DNA from: Membranipora membranacea
Lineage: Eukaryota > Bryozoa > Gymnolaemata > Cheilostomatida > Membraniporidae
DNA: 64,000 nucleotides
Assembly: GCA_914767715.1 (NCBI GenBank)
Contig: OU612069.1
Coordinates: forward strand, 16,055,387-16,119,386
Direction of reading: 5' to 3'
In this document: positions 25,663-38,296 of the stretch, piece by piece
How positions within the stretch are numbered: the first letter of the stretch is position 1
How the letters are laid out: every line of letters begins with the position of its first letter
Notes under the pieces: model-generated
Database searches by the model: none
Told to the model about the DNA's origin: nothing
The model's input: the letters and a program-made list of their open reading frames with translations, nothing else
Program-made: the position numbers and the translations under genes

Positions 25663-27606
25663 ATTTGCCGACCAACCAACTTTTCGCAAACCTCCTTTCA
25701 GTAAAAGAGATGCCTATCTGAGAAATATTTAGAACTTTGTCCAGAAACTCTAACAGAGCGACTGAAGGAAATTCACACAGTTCTCCCTTTTATCCATGTT
25801 TGAGACAACGCATTATGTGTTTGCTCGATGTCACATTCAAGTGCTTTTTTTGTCTTTACATGCTTGGTGCAGCATGTCACACCCACTGGCTGGCCTCTTG
25901 GCTGAAGATACAAATAATAGGAGCAGATACCATATAGAGACTAGTTGTCATCTATTTGAGTGTAGTCCTTATGTATGTATTTGAGCGTAGTGTTGCGGTC
26001 AAGAAAACGGTAGAAATGATAATTCGAAATTAGCAGAGTTGGCAGCCCTGGTCTTATTTGCCAAACAAACGATTTGCCACAAATAGGAAAATTCTCACGC
26101 TATTTGTTCAAAATTCACGTTTGCAATAACATCTCATCATTTCGCTTGATGACCCACTAATGTGTTATTTTTACGTACTTGATATTTTTGTCGCCTACTA
26201 GTTGACTTGGTAGACTGCTTCACAGAAGATTTAAATCATAGGGACAGTCACCAGCTCAAGTTTGTTGGTATTTATATGCCTGGAATGTGATGCTTGTGTA
26301 TGAATTGGAGTGTAAATTTCAATTCGGTCACCTAAATTGTGTCTCTATACATTAACAAATATTTTAACAACAGATATTTTTGTTGTGTACAGCGGACGTA
26401 AGTATAGAGGTTTGTACATGTAATTAAAATGTGCATATGACAGCAGGGTTAGCCAGATTACAGGATTCTATGTACCACTGCACAGCACACAGCAGATCGA
26501 CAAGAAACAATGAATATCTGTGCAGGTCTGCTCTAGTACACAAATTCACTAGTCAATCATGTCACCATGAAGCCACCCTCTGTGCGATAGGAAGCTTTCT
26601 TATCATCCAACTCCAGCGTTCATGGCATGTCAAACTAGTTGCAAACAAGGAGTCACAGCGACTCCTAGTTGCAACACAACGCCACCCGTGTGTGTGTCAG
26701 CAAAGAAACTTGTGATTAGTGAAAGTCTCGGTCCTGGTCTGGGTCTCGTGAAGCTTGTCCCCTCGAGACACTGTCTCGTCAAAATAGACACTCTTGATAA
26801 ATGTTGAGGCTTGTCCATCATAAACACTGTTTTTGTCACGGTTTTTGCCACGGCTTTCAGGTTTTTTGAAACAAAAAAAAACCAAAAAATCCAAAAAAAA
26901 ACAAAAAACCGTGGCTGATGCCATTAAAGTGGAAGTTTTGAATTTTATCGGCATAGATATATGTCTTGGGCTCGTCTCAGTATCATATCAAATTTTTTTT
27001 TGCTGTCTCGGTACCGCCCTGTCTTGCCAAATCCTGACAATTTGCCATCACTACCTGTGGTACATAATCTGATCTTTTCACCTGTTGGTTACCTATTTCT
27101 CTGTCACCCTCTGGCTGGAGCATCCTTTGTCAGTGGAGAAAGAAAGATACAGTGGATGGTGTAGATAAATCTGTTTTAAAATTCATTTATAGCACTAGCA
27201 TCTTTTTGTGGAAATTGTCCGCTTTTTGAAAACGAAGGTTAATTGGTGTGGCCAAACCTGTTACTCCTTGGCCAAACAAACAGATAAGACTAACTCCTTC
27301 GAATAGCTCAGCCAGTACATAGGTGGATTCTAGCAGAAATTCAAAGTTCATGGTATCACTTGGTAGAAAGTTTGTAAACGTGTCACACTCCGTAAATTAC
27401 TAATTCAAGGAAGGAGATCAGGTAGCATCAGAAGCTTGGGTAGACTGACCAGCCTGCCCTGGCTAAGGTATCATAGTAATTAAAACCGGTTGCTAGCGTT
27501 TGTTTGTCTTGTCTTATGTAGAGAGAGGGTAGTGGTATGAAACTTTGTTCTCTAAAGAACAGGTGATTGACACACATAGTTCTCATAGAGCCCCTAGACT
27601 CACACG

Positions 27607-27855
27607 CCCATTTATAGTCTCGATACCCTGTGATACTGTGTGAGAGACCATGATGTTGCTTGTTTTTTTTGTCTCGGTATCGGTACGGGTCTAAGGACTG
27701 AATCTTGATGGGGCACAGAAGCATTTGGGGTCGGATGCTCTTCCTGATACCACCGTGACACACCGGGAATTGAACACGCCAGGAATCGAACTCGATTCCC
27801 GGGACCACTTGATTGAAAGACCTATGCCTTACCCGTTGCGCCATTGAGCCCCTGA
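27607..27855 (-). mobile_element. tRNA-headed SINE-like element, copy 2
   Basis: Read on the minus strand it starts GGGGCTCAATGGCGCAACGG (A-box-like), carries a good B-box-like GAGTTCGATTCC, and then the body motif CAGGAAGAGCATCCGACC shared with copy 1 at 12668-12899. A short internal duplication of the B-box area (two 'gaattga/gaatcgaa' words, 27770-27800) is specific to this copy. Confidence 0.65.
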
Positions 27856-29254
27856 ACAATTTTGATTATTACTGATAGAACACATATTTGATGTTAGAAG
27901 GATGAGTATGTTCCATCTGTCAGTGTTATGATCATTAGAGTTGTCAGAGTTTTAGATATGAGTCATTTTTCAGGGTTTTGGTTGAAGTTGTTCTGAGTTT
28001 ATAGGTTTGTTGGTTGGGAGAAGCCAGGGTAAATTTCTCGAGACGTAAGTAAGAATTGAACCTGGGCATCTCACTTTAGAGCCACGGATGTGATCATCTG
28101 CGCTCTCAAAGCTTCTTAGCGTTCCCTATCAACAAACTTCCGATCTACCCAATTTTAATGGAGTGGAATACCACTACCAGCAATACGGGCAGATTTTGAA
28201 CACTTAAACTATGAACATCACGTGCATGGTACAGTCATCAACGCTCTGTTTGACTCATGATTATTTATAAAGTTGCCATTTGTGTTTGTTGATAGCATTG
28301 CTCGAGTCTCTTGAGATGCTATTAGGGTACTATTTTCTCAATATGTGCACTTTCTCACAGGTAGTTTATGGGTGTGACATCTGTCGTAAACGCACATTAC
28401 AGTGACGACAAGGTTCTTACTTGCTGATCATCAGCAGACATACGCTGGGGCGGCGACAGGATTTCCACCAGAATCACACCACCAAATAGCCTAAGATCAT
28501 CAGAACTCAGAGAAAGTGTAAAATTCAATGTACCATTTTGTACAGCTTGACACATTTATATAATAATATCAGCAATGTCAATTTTGCCTTCTCCAGCAGA
28601 TGTCGGGTTGAGAAGAGGACATTATCACTCGCCTACGTGGCAGCGCCGTCAGGTAATCCAATCAGCAGCTGCATTTAAAGCATTATAGCATTGCCGGAAC
28701 GACCAACCAACAGCCTATATTTTGGCTGCCAACTACAAATACGATCATTTGACAACCAACCAGCAAGAGGAAAAGTTAGAACTACTAGTGGCCAACGGAT
28801 TATCTAAACACAAAGATCAGGTGACTTTATAGTATAGTTCCTTAAAGTATAATTGCTTTTTATAATTTTATCTAGAAGTTCATTCGTTCAAGTCATTTTG
28901 TTGTGGTTAGCATGAGACAATATGTTTAACTCCAATGATTGGTTGTTGGGTAGGAGTAGGAGAGAGAGAGTGAGTGAGCCAATACAGGGTTATACTTATT
29001 GAGATAAAGTGAAAGTTAAACTTAATCTTTCCCGGCATCCTCTCAGACCACCCACACAGCCAGTCAGAGCCAATACGCTGCTGCAGTAAACCTTCCGGTT
29101 ACGACAGCTATTCAGTAAGGAGAGTGAATTACAAGAGTTCATCTTACTTATTTATGTATTACTCTACCGCACCCTTAATGAACATTAAACTGCTATCAGG
29201 GTAAAAGCAATGGCAAGGACCAAGTAATGGCAATCAGATGACACGCCCACAACC

Positions 29255-29325
29255 TTAGCCTGTCATGACAAGCTTTGTTGTGGGGGAGGGACAACACCAC
29301 AACAAAGCTTGTCAAGACAGGCTAA
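29255..29325. repeat. 71-bp hairpin element, copy 1
   Basis: TTAGCCTGTCATGACAAGC and its near-exact reverse complement (GCTTGTCAAGACAGGCTAA) flank a G/A-rich loop. A second copy with the same arm sequence and a poly-C loop is at 37831-37910. This is a small foldback family. Confidence 0.6.
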
Positions 29326-29518
29326 CACGACCTGTGAGAAAGGCTTATAGTTAGAGATATAACCTTGTGAGCCTACGGCTATGGGAACAATTTATTTTTG
29401 AAAGTTTCTTCAGAGGCTTAATTTGGAGCAATAGTGGTGCTGTAACCTTGTCTTGTACATACATAGATGATCAACTCTGGAGTACATTTTTTTTCAGAGA
29501 TCTACATAGTACAGGAGC

Positions 29519-31281
29519 ATGTATTGGTGTCTGCTTGCTGCCGGGTTAATACTGCTGACTTGTCAGTGTGTTGCGTTCCCTTCAGGTGCTCCGGAATGGG
29601 AGTGCGCAAATATGAAACCAAACGAAGACGCACATCAGGGACCGCCACAAAACGCCTCGACGTTCAACGAAAATTATTCGATGACATGCGAGCTTACTGA
29701 CAACGGTGTCGAACGTAAGTATATTGTTTATTCATAATTCATGTTGCAATTTCATTTTGATTCCTTCTTATGGACATGCAATCTAGCCCAGTCACCTGGC
29801 TACTCTCTGGAAATGGCGATATGTTGTCATTGCGTTGTCACTGTATTGCTATTCTGTTCTCTTGGCTTTTTTCACTTAAATTCAGTGTAATTTACGGGCA
29901 TAGTCCAACTGCCCATACACATAACAAAAGATAGTCGCTCTGAAAGGTATAAGGCGCATATTCATTAAAGCCATACCTGTTCCTTACTAGCAAAAAGTAT
30001 TAAAGCTATGGTAGCCCTTTTGTGATTGTGATACTTACTTGGATAAAAAATATGGCGAATCACATGCTATTTATCTTATTTTTCAAAGATTTTCCCCAAT
30101 TTTCATTTTAGTATAACTAATGGTTTCAAATGTGTCCATAGGCTATTTAAAAGTTGCCATGGTACTCAGAATTAGTCCGAGACCTATAATATGATATCAA
30201 ACATGGCTTTAAGTTTAAACACGTTGTCCCTGTAGTCACTGTGAAAGGTGTAGAAGGTGGAGCAGGTTTCAAAGGTATCTTTGCTCAGGTCCGAGATGGT
30301 ACACACCAGCTTGTCGGGCTTGTGACGGAAGGAGTTTTTATGGTGGGAGTCGACGGTTCTATTTTGTACCAACACCGTTGTGATGAAAAAGCTGTGACCC
30401 ACACATCCAATGCTGTCAAAGGACAGGCCACCTTCCTCTTTAACTTGGGTGGAGGGAATGCTGACAATCTTAATTGCTTGTAAGTATATAAATACTGTTA
30501 TTGTCAATCTGAAATAATCTTTTTGAATGTTTCTCATGCCGTGACAGAACAGGTAACTTAAAAATAAGGCAAATCAGACAGACAAAGAAAGAAAATGCAC
30601 TAGTAATGAGAATTAGCAAGATTTAAAGTCTATTGATCTTATTTTTATGGCTAGTTCCAAGGGCGTAGTTTTGAAAAAACGGTAGGGGAGGGGCAATTGT
30701 CCTTTTGTGGTAGCTGGTCATAAGACATTTTAACTTATACATGACATGGATTATTCAAATATAGGTCATTATTTGGTGACTGTATTTAGAATTCTGATGG
30801 TAAATTATGCTTTGTACGAGAGGATGTTCTGGTTTTAATTTTGAAAACTGACAAGCCTCAAATCCTTTGAACGCTCTGACACGTCATTGGCGTCAGTTAA
30901 AAATGTATGTCAACATCATTTTCTGGTTATCTCCCCTAGAGTGTCCTCAAAATGTTGATTTTTAATAATATTATTTATGAAAAAATTATTTTCAAATTTG
31001 TTAGTGTATATTATCATTGGAAATGTATGTTGGACATTTTATATTATCATTATATGTATCTTGTATTTGTATCTATGTATTTTTATTGTATGAAATACTC
31101 GTATGTTTCTTCGTATTATTATTCGCAACAACGTTAATATATTACGATATTACTAATTGAATATTGTGTATGCATTTGATTGTGAACCGTTCCTTTTTAT
31201 ATTATTTACAGTGTGACGGTAGTGAAGTCTCGAAGTGTGTACTGGGTGCAGCACAACCAACCAGTGGTGGAACTTGACTAG
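29519..31281 (+). CDS. R1: small secreted Reeler-domain protein
   Basis: Three exons (29519-29714, 30236-30479, 31212-31281; phases 1 and 2) give 510 bases and 169 residues. Residues 1-19 are a signal peptide (YWCLLAAGLILLTCQCVA). The Reeler domain fills the rest: GAPEWECANMKP (residues 23-34), Y-S-M-T-C at 57, FKGIFAQVRDG (77-87), CDEKAVTH (114-121), LNC (146) and the closing strand VTVVKSRSVYWV. These are the landmarks of the family found in reelin, F-spondin and insect Hdd11/noduler proteins. The protein ends 9 residues after the Y-W, with no tail. It is the only plus-strand member and converges on R2. Likely a secreted, disulfide-stabilised binding protein; ligand unknown. Confidence 0.88.
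30659..30795 (+). mobile_element. MITE-like element (GCCGTAGTT family), degraded
   Basis: GGGCGTAGTTTTG, GGTAGGGGAGGGGCAA, CATGGATTATTCAA and CTGTATTTAGAATTCTG match the order of words in full copies. It lies in intron 2 of R1. Confidence 0.45.
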
Positions 31282-32583
31282 AATCGGACAATGACAGCAT
31301 TTGGCGACGTAATATTGGACAATGAACAGCATAGCAAATTTATTTTGCATCTCATATACAAATATTACTCTGCATTTGGTTAAGTAAACACTAGATTTTT
31401 CATCAAGCAAAGCTGTTTGATAGCCTTGTAATACAAAAGATAAAGAGCAAATAGAACACACACACAGCACATGCTCCCTTTTTTTGCACAAATTCGCTAT
31501 TTTTTGACAACATCCCAAAAAGTTGTATAAATATTCGAAGTTAGATCGATACGAGGAGATTATTGAAAGCAATTAGAGAAAATCGTTTTTTTCAACATTC
31601 ATTTGTATGAAAGTTATCCATAGGCACTCAATTTATATGTGGAATGATTACATTATGTCATGCAACATGAGGTTGTTAAAAATTAGTTTTCTGCAATCCT
31701 GACATCGAGAGCTTTCCGATGGTATATAAAACAATATGATTACTCAAAAAAAGAACTTGCCGTTACTAAGCCTTAACCTCGGCTTTGATTCAAAATCGGA
31801 ACTAAAACCAGGGAGGGTTGAGGATGTCCTCATTGGATTTGTTTCCCCTCAACTTGAAATATTATTTTAGGCAACTCATCAATAGAAGGAGATATAACTC
31901 AAAATGTAGGGATGTTGGCTCAAACTCTATACCATGTGAAAATAAGGCCCCAATAGCCCTAGCAATAAAAACTAAAAGTGATTTCAATGGCAACACGCTG
32001 GAATTTCACATCAGAATAACATGATGAAAACTTAATTTATTTTGAAATTGAAACAGTTAAACTACGATGTAAAAAAGTGTCAATGCTAGTACATAAACAT
32101 TATGAGTTTATTATACGAACAAAACTTGCCCTCAAAAAAGCGATTTAGTATCAATATGAAGACCTGAGAAAAAAATTTCAGATTCATTTTACAAATTGAA
32201 AGACATATAAGCTAATAATACTGTTAGTTTGTCATTCAAATGTTACACCAGCCTGGAAGAGAATATGTAATTCATGTGTACATCAAATACAAACTGTTCA
32301 TTAAGTATGGTGTGCTAAAGAGTTTCAGACAATTCGAATTTCTAGTAGGCAAAGCAAGATCGGCTTCACAATAACATGTGAAAGTTCATCCCTGACAACC
32401 CTGGGTCCCTCAAAAACATTTAGATTTTCTGAGTTGTTATTAATAAACCAAGTTGAGAAGCTTTGTGTTCAATGTCCAACAGCCATTTCATGCAAATAAA
32501 TGATTAAATTGTGAGAATAACTTCTACAATGCACCCCAAGGTCAATGTCAAAATTTGTTTATAGTTGATTATTTCCTTATTGG

Positions 32584-35500
32584 TCAATTGCCGCCTTTAT
32601 TTCGTCGATTAAGGCGACCACGGCCTCCTTTCCTTTTTCCAGCTCCTCCTTCTCCATTCTTTTTCCCAGCTCCCCCAGCCTTATTCTTATTAGTTTTTCT
32701 CTGACGGTTAGTTTTACCTTTGCCCGCTTTATTTCGTTGCCGACTGTTAGCTTTTTGACCGCCTCCATTATTTCGTCTTTTCCCTAATAAATGTTATATT
32801 AACATTGGAATTGAATGAGTGGTTTGAGAAACAACAAAAATTATCTTTTTCGTCTGCACTAGAACAAGTTTGATCCCGTGCTGACGAAGGGATACTCTAA
32901 AAAGCTGTTTTTCAAGGCTACTCTTTATGCGTTTTCGACAATATCACTCTGAAGCCAAGGGCAATAGATCCTTTGTATGTAAACATCGAGATGAGAAAGA
33001 TTATAACACGGGAACAATGTAGCCTGCTACCAACAAAAAATCCAACAACATGGTTGGTAGCATTCACTCTTTGCAAACAGGGGAGACAATATCAAATATT
33101 ATGTAAGACAAATCAATTCATAAAATGGTAGCCGATACTTTTGCATTCGCCCAACATTTTGGAAGCCGTTTCCATGAACAACATAAATTTGCCAGCAGTC
33201 CAGTCATTTTCATTCTACTGGTGAGCCGCCGGCTCAAACCCTAAATTCAGGGAATTTGGATCATGTTTGATCTGATATATCATCATGACACTTCCGCTAC
33301 CATTAAATAAATTTATAGGCCAGTCTAATATTAGCCTTAGTGCCAAAATGGTTTCTTTAAAGGCTAAAGAGATTTCCACTCCTACCCATTATCAAGCCCG
33401 CATGAAATAGGTTGATATATAACTCTCACCTGCACCTCTGTTGCCACCTGTACCAACGCCTGCACTTGTCCCAGTGCCTGTGTTTGAGCTTGTGTCTATG
33501 CCTGTACGAGTCGGTACAACGGGAACTACGGGGGCTACAGCAACAGGGGCAGCACCAGCGAGGGGAGTCACAGATAAACTTTGCCTCACCCAGTACATAG
33601 TCTGCTCCTGAACAACAGTCATCCTGCAATAAACACAGAGTCGTTACATGTTAACATGCATTGGACAATAGTGTGAACTACATAATAAGATATTATAGGT
33701 ATACACACATGGACTGTCTGCATAGAATTTAAGATTGAGAGAATTTGTTTACAAGAGTTGTGTGTCCTGTGAGTATTATTTGTGAAATATCTTGGGAATC
33801 CCAAGTGGGTTCGCCTATGGAAAATATCAACAAATGACGTCATAGTGAGTTAATCAGAGAAAAGACGGGAGTTGAATCTGCAAGCGATAATGACAACAAT
33901 TCTATGGCTGATCCAGACAATATCTAGCTAATCGCCCTAGCAATGTGTCAAACATCATCATCTAAACCAACAAATTATGCAATGTCAGACATTAAGGATT
34001 ATGTAAATACTAACTAGGGACCACTGGTAAATTACATAACCTAACTAAACTGAATAATACAGCGAGAGAGGACATACCCCGTTTTTATAATAGTGTGTGT
34101 TGCACTATGCTTCTGCATGCACAGCCTAAGACATCAGAGTGCATTACATAAAACATGAGTATGTATTGTATTATGCATTTAGATCATTTGAATTTAGGTT
34201 TACAGCTTTTGTGTTAATTATGAGTATTGCAAAAACGCAAAGCCTTTTTTTCAGGAGAAGAAGATTCCATGATAATAATCGATCGGACCTAACATTGTCT
34301 AACCAGTCAAGAAGTCAGAAGTACATACATCATCTTCTTTGACTTCCTTTGAGCAAACCTTCAATCTTGAGGCACAAGAGTTAATTGGGTAAAACAGATA
34401 GCTTTTTTACGTCACACTTAGCTGTCATGTTTGATGGTTTTCATAACCTATTAATCTACCAGTTCTTTTACGTGACACTTTTGCATTTCTTGCCCTCCTT
34501 TAATAGAAAAACATAATAATAAACATGCAGATTATCTCTACTTACACACACTGAAGATTAGCAATGTTAGCATTGCCTACATTCACAACGAACTCTCCCT
34601 GTGCTTTAATGTTTCTGTCCGTATGAGTGATTGCTTGATTACTGCAGCTTCGTTTGAAATTACTGTCTGATGGTCTTTGGAATGTCCCCACAGCAGTGTC
34701 TCCATTCCTCACTTGAACCAGGATTCCCTTGAAACCACCCTGGATAGTGACTGCAAATAAAGGGAGAGAGTTGACATTCGCTTTGCTTCTCAGCCAATGG
34801 GCGATTAGTGCCTGTTGCAGTTTCTGGCAGCTTGCTGCACACTCACGATTAGGAGGTCCACCATGGCCTCACCTCCAGGATGGATTCTAGTTTCCTAGGA
34901 TGTATCACACTCTGAGTACGAGGACTTCAGGCAACTTGCTTCCCTTTTAGGGGTAGCCCAACCTCGGTTTTGTCATAAACAGGACATCACGTTCGCGTAT
35001 AAATTGATTTTTGTAATAGTTGTTCATGACTTCATCTGCACTGGTGAGGGCAATACCTTCTCTCCTACACTTAAAGGTTTGTGCCATGCAAAGTCACCAT
35101 TTAAAATTGGACATAAGTGTGCTTTCTGTGCGTAGCAAAAGAACACACCTCTCAGGCCACATTTTAGAGACAAGGATTGATATGGGGCTGGGAAAGTGGT
35201 ATATATTTAGCCCAAATCCATTTGACTGAATGAAGTTTTTTGTTGAGGGCAATATACCTTCTCTCTACAATCAAAGGTTTGTGCGATGCGAAAACACTAT
35301 TTGACATTGGGCATAAGAGTGTCTCCTGTGCGTAGCAAAACAACACACCTGTCCAGGCCACATTTTAGATACAAGAATTGATATGGGGCTGGGAAAGTGA
35401 TATATATTTAGCTCAAATCCATGGATGTGTCAGGACACATTTTACGTCCTACTTTTTCAAAGGTTCCCTGAGACGTGTCTCATCTGCAGTAAACCATCCA

Positions 35501-35812
35501 GTTAAATCATATTTCAATATATACTCTGTCTGTCTTCACTACCATCATGATACATTACTCTGAATATAGTCGAAAACGTTTTCTTAAAAAAAACTCACCA
35601 GTCACTTGGCCTGCTGCTGTTTGCCTGCATGAAGCTCCATAGTTATTGAAGAATGAGTTTGATGATTGGATATCAGGACCGTGAGCTCTAGCTCCTCTGC
35701 TCGGCTCCATGCTGTCACACGCTGACTCTGGAGCCCCACCTGGCAGCGCAGAGGCGGCAGCAAGTAGTGCTGACACAATCAAAGCAATCTTATAGTCCCG
35801 CATGTCAAACAT
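32584..35812 (-). CDS. R2: secreted Reeler-domain protein with long basic Gly/Asn/Lys tail
   Basis: Four exons join in frame: 35599-35812, 34546-34750, 33430-33623 and 32584-32783, totalling 813 bases or 270 residues. The start may be at 35812 (MFDMRDYK) or 35803 (MRDYK); both lead into signal peptide IALIVSALLAAASA. The Reeler domain runs through GAPESACDSMEPSRG, a second Cys (YGASC), GFKGILVQVRNG, CSNQAITHT, LQC and MTVVQEQTMYWV. The tail first has Pro/Val/Ala-rich and then Gly/Thr-rich sequence (GTGTSAGVGTGG). A fourth exon then adds a strongly basic end: GKRRNNGGGQK, NKAGKGKTNRQRK, GGAGKRKGGRGR. The third-exon frame also stays open to 33392 if the GTGAGA donor is ignored, but splicing keeps frame and composition, so I prefer four exons. 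The basic tail could bind polyanions such as glycans, microbial surfaces or nucleic acid (inference). Confidence 0.82.
35040..35430. repeat. Two tandem copies of a ~200-bp unit in R2 intron 1
   Basis: Both copies share GGGCAATA-CCTTCTCT, AAAGGTTTGTGC, CTGTGCGTAGCAAAA, CAGGCCACATTTTAGA and ATTGATATGGGGCTGGGAAA. The units start at about 35042 and 35247. No coding potential is apparent. Confidence 0.6.
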
Positions 35813-36327
35813 ATAAAGTTTTCTGACGATCTGTAGACGATAGGAGAAGTTCTTCAGTCTGTGATTGTAGTTCTACAATGAATAAGAAAATTATTTTTTA
35901 GAAACATGAACCATCTACATAGTGCTTTACCTACTATTCAGCAGAAAATTAGAAAACCGAGCAAACCAAAAGCAAAAAGACATGAAATTATGGAACAGAC
36001 AGACAGGTAGAGTTGTTGTTGAGTATTATAATGAAATCAGTCACAAGATGATGCTATAGTTGATGTGGGTTGAACGATATATAGGTTGATTTGATTGTTG
36101 ACAGCGAGAGCGGCCTCAAAAGGCCTGTATTTGTGGCGGCCTTTAATGCTACTGGTCATAATATCCGATTACATCATCAGACAAATTATCAGACAGGACT
36201 GGTTTGCTTGGGTTAATAGCCCAGTTGCATGCCTGGTGCCAATTTTACAACCCAGCAGACCTATCATTACTTTCTGATTATAAGTGATAACCTCCGGTCA
36301 GTTTGGAGTTGATGGTATAATTCCCTA

Positions 36328-36360
36328 TATCCCTTTTGCGATATTATCGCAAAAGGGATA
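36328..36360. repeat. Perfect palindrome with 16-bp arms
   Basis: TATCCCTTTTGCGATA and TATCGCAAAAGGGATA are exact reverse complements separated by a single T. No matching copy was noticed elsewhere in the window. Confidence 0.6.
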
Positions 36361-37830
36361 AAATTTGTTTTGCCAATGCCAAGCCGACCACAAGCAAAGC
36401 TTGCTGAGATATCAAAATGATTTATAATGACACTAAAGGTGTTCTTACTTATTTACAGCAATTAAATAATCTACTGATGCTGTTTGGAATAGGCTAATTT
36501 GAATTTCTCCCCCATGAGACGTTCTTTTTTTTTTAAATTGAGCGGATTATTTTCATACTTTTATAGCCAGCGGATTTATAATAAGATTAATAAATCTCAA
36601 GAATTTCTTGTTTTAGCCGATGTTATTTTTTCTTGGTAGTGCAATACCACAGGTCTTGTTAAATCCGCTTGAACCTTAAAATTGCTTACATAAGCTGAAT
36701 TTCAACTTAGTAGGTCGATATGTTGTGATGTACCATGTAGGAAACTTGGCTCAGTCAGCTAGAGAAAGGTACACATACTCTCCCATTTCCATTTTGGCCA
36801 ATGAACACTGTGATAATGGTTAAAGCGTACGGCATAAATAACAGATTAAAAGAAGACATCTGACCTCATGTGAAAACCCTGAATAAGTTGTAGTGCCAAC
36901 ATCGTTCTACGATATATGAGTCTATATATAAATAAATACCCCTCATAATCCTAAATAACAGCATGGCAACATTACTTAATAATAACTGAATTGAAAGCCC
37001 CCAGTTCAAACCTATTTCAGAGCTAATGTCTGCAGTGAGGGTTTTCTTGCACCATACCTGCACATAACATATTTAACTGAGTTATGCTGACTCAAGATAT
37101 TGGGTTACACAATTGTTTCCTTCAAGATAGTACGCTTGAAAAGTTAGATTTAGCCTGTACCCTCCCCGCCTGCGCCCCGGACAATAATTTGTCTATAAGC
37201 TGGATAGATGCCACCAGACAATTGGGAGGAAGTATTCATACGAATCTTGCTATTGCTATGGAAGGATAATAAACCATGATACAGAGCAGCTCAATTATAT
37301 CAAAATAGTGAAATTTTATTTAGTATCAGATTGTTTAAAGAAGTACACAACAGCGGTTGGCCTCAGGTCACGAGTGACCATTTCGTATTACCTACTTGCT
37401 GCGCACAATATATGCCCTTGAGAAGTATGTGTTAGCTAATTTTTGGGTTACCTAATGTTAGTAGTAATTCTTGCAGGCAAATATGGGAATTTATGAGGAT
37501 GAGTAAACGTTGGCAAGCAATGAATTTCAAGTCCAAATGCACAGGTGAATGTTTCCTCCAACAACTCCTCATTGGTATGAACAAACTATACCTTACTGTA
37601 AATGGACAAGTATTACCTTAGATTTCTTCGCCGCTCTTCACCCGCTGTCTTTGCTGCTACGATATGACCCGGTTAGACTGCACAGTCCCAGCTGCACCTT
37701 CCGATTGTAGTTATAAAACAAGTGACAGACAGCCAACGTTGACGGCACACCCTAACAATTCAAAGCGAAGTAATGAACTAATCCTAATGACGTGAGATTG
37801 CCCTATTATATCCCAAATCCTATCTCAATA

Positions 37831-37910
37831 TTAGCCTGTCTCAACAAGCTTTATGTGAGGGGCTGTGGGTCCCCCCCCCCCCCCACAGAAATGCTTGTCA
37901 AGACAGGCTA
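37831..37910. repeat. 80-bp hairpin element, copy 2
   Basis: TTAGCCTGTCTCAACAAGC pairs with GCTTGTCAAGACAGGCTA around a loop containing about 14 C in a row. The arms match the copy at 29255-29325. Confidence 0.6.
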
Positions 37911-38247
37911 CCTCGACATTTACCTCGTTTACCAGAGGATATCGTTATTATAAGCCTAATTAACCCTGTAATCCTTGAGGTTCCCACATTTAATCCCACA
38001 AACCATCGTTGCATTACGTGATTGATTTGACCATTATTTTTTATAGTTTTTACGACTTTTGTGGGATTATTGCACACATGTCTTTCTACACCATGGCACT
38101 GCTAACATTATACTAATCTTTGATAATCCAAACTGGTAATCTGAAGGACTTGTTTTTATTTGTAATTGACAAACTTCCGACCATGTCTGATTGTACAGGA
38201 ATTATTACACAGTTGGCCTGTCATAAAGAAATATCACCCTTCATATA

Positions 38248-38296
38248 CAATATTATCACAGAGTAAGGAATATATATATCCTTACTCTGAATATTG
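38248..38296. repeat. Palindromic repeat related to the 11065 palindrome
   Basis: CAATATTATCACAGAGTAAGG and CCTTACTCTGAATATTG flank a TA-rich centre. The inner arm AGAGTAAGGA is shared with the palindrome at 11065-11096. Confidence 0.5.

Larger units (their letters stand above)
25663..29518. other. Gene-poor interval upstream of R1
   Basis: It contains a tRNA-headed SINE-like copy (27607-27855), an A-rich hairpin-like stretch at 26840-26915 and a 71-bp hairpin (29255-29325). A donor-like CAG/GTGACT at 28820-28821 could end a 5' UTR exon of R1, whose coding exon has a strong acceptor (TTTTTTTTCAG) ending near 29496. Other ORFs here look non-coding. Confidence 0.4.

Noticed and set aside
27428-27859. 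143-codon minus-strand ORF
   Set aside because: Most of it is the SINE-like element at 27607-27855 read through; no splice or domain support.
32577-32768. Charged-helix ORF (MEAVKKLTV...)
   Set aside because: The splice-compatible frame of the same bases continues R2; this frame has no upstream exon and overlaps it.
35164-35361. Minus-strand 65-codon ORF in R2 intron 1
   Set aside because: It lies in the tandem ~200-bp repeat and has no splice continuity with R2 exons.
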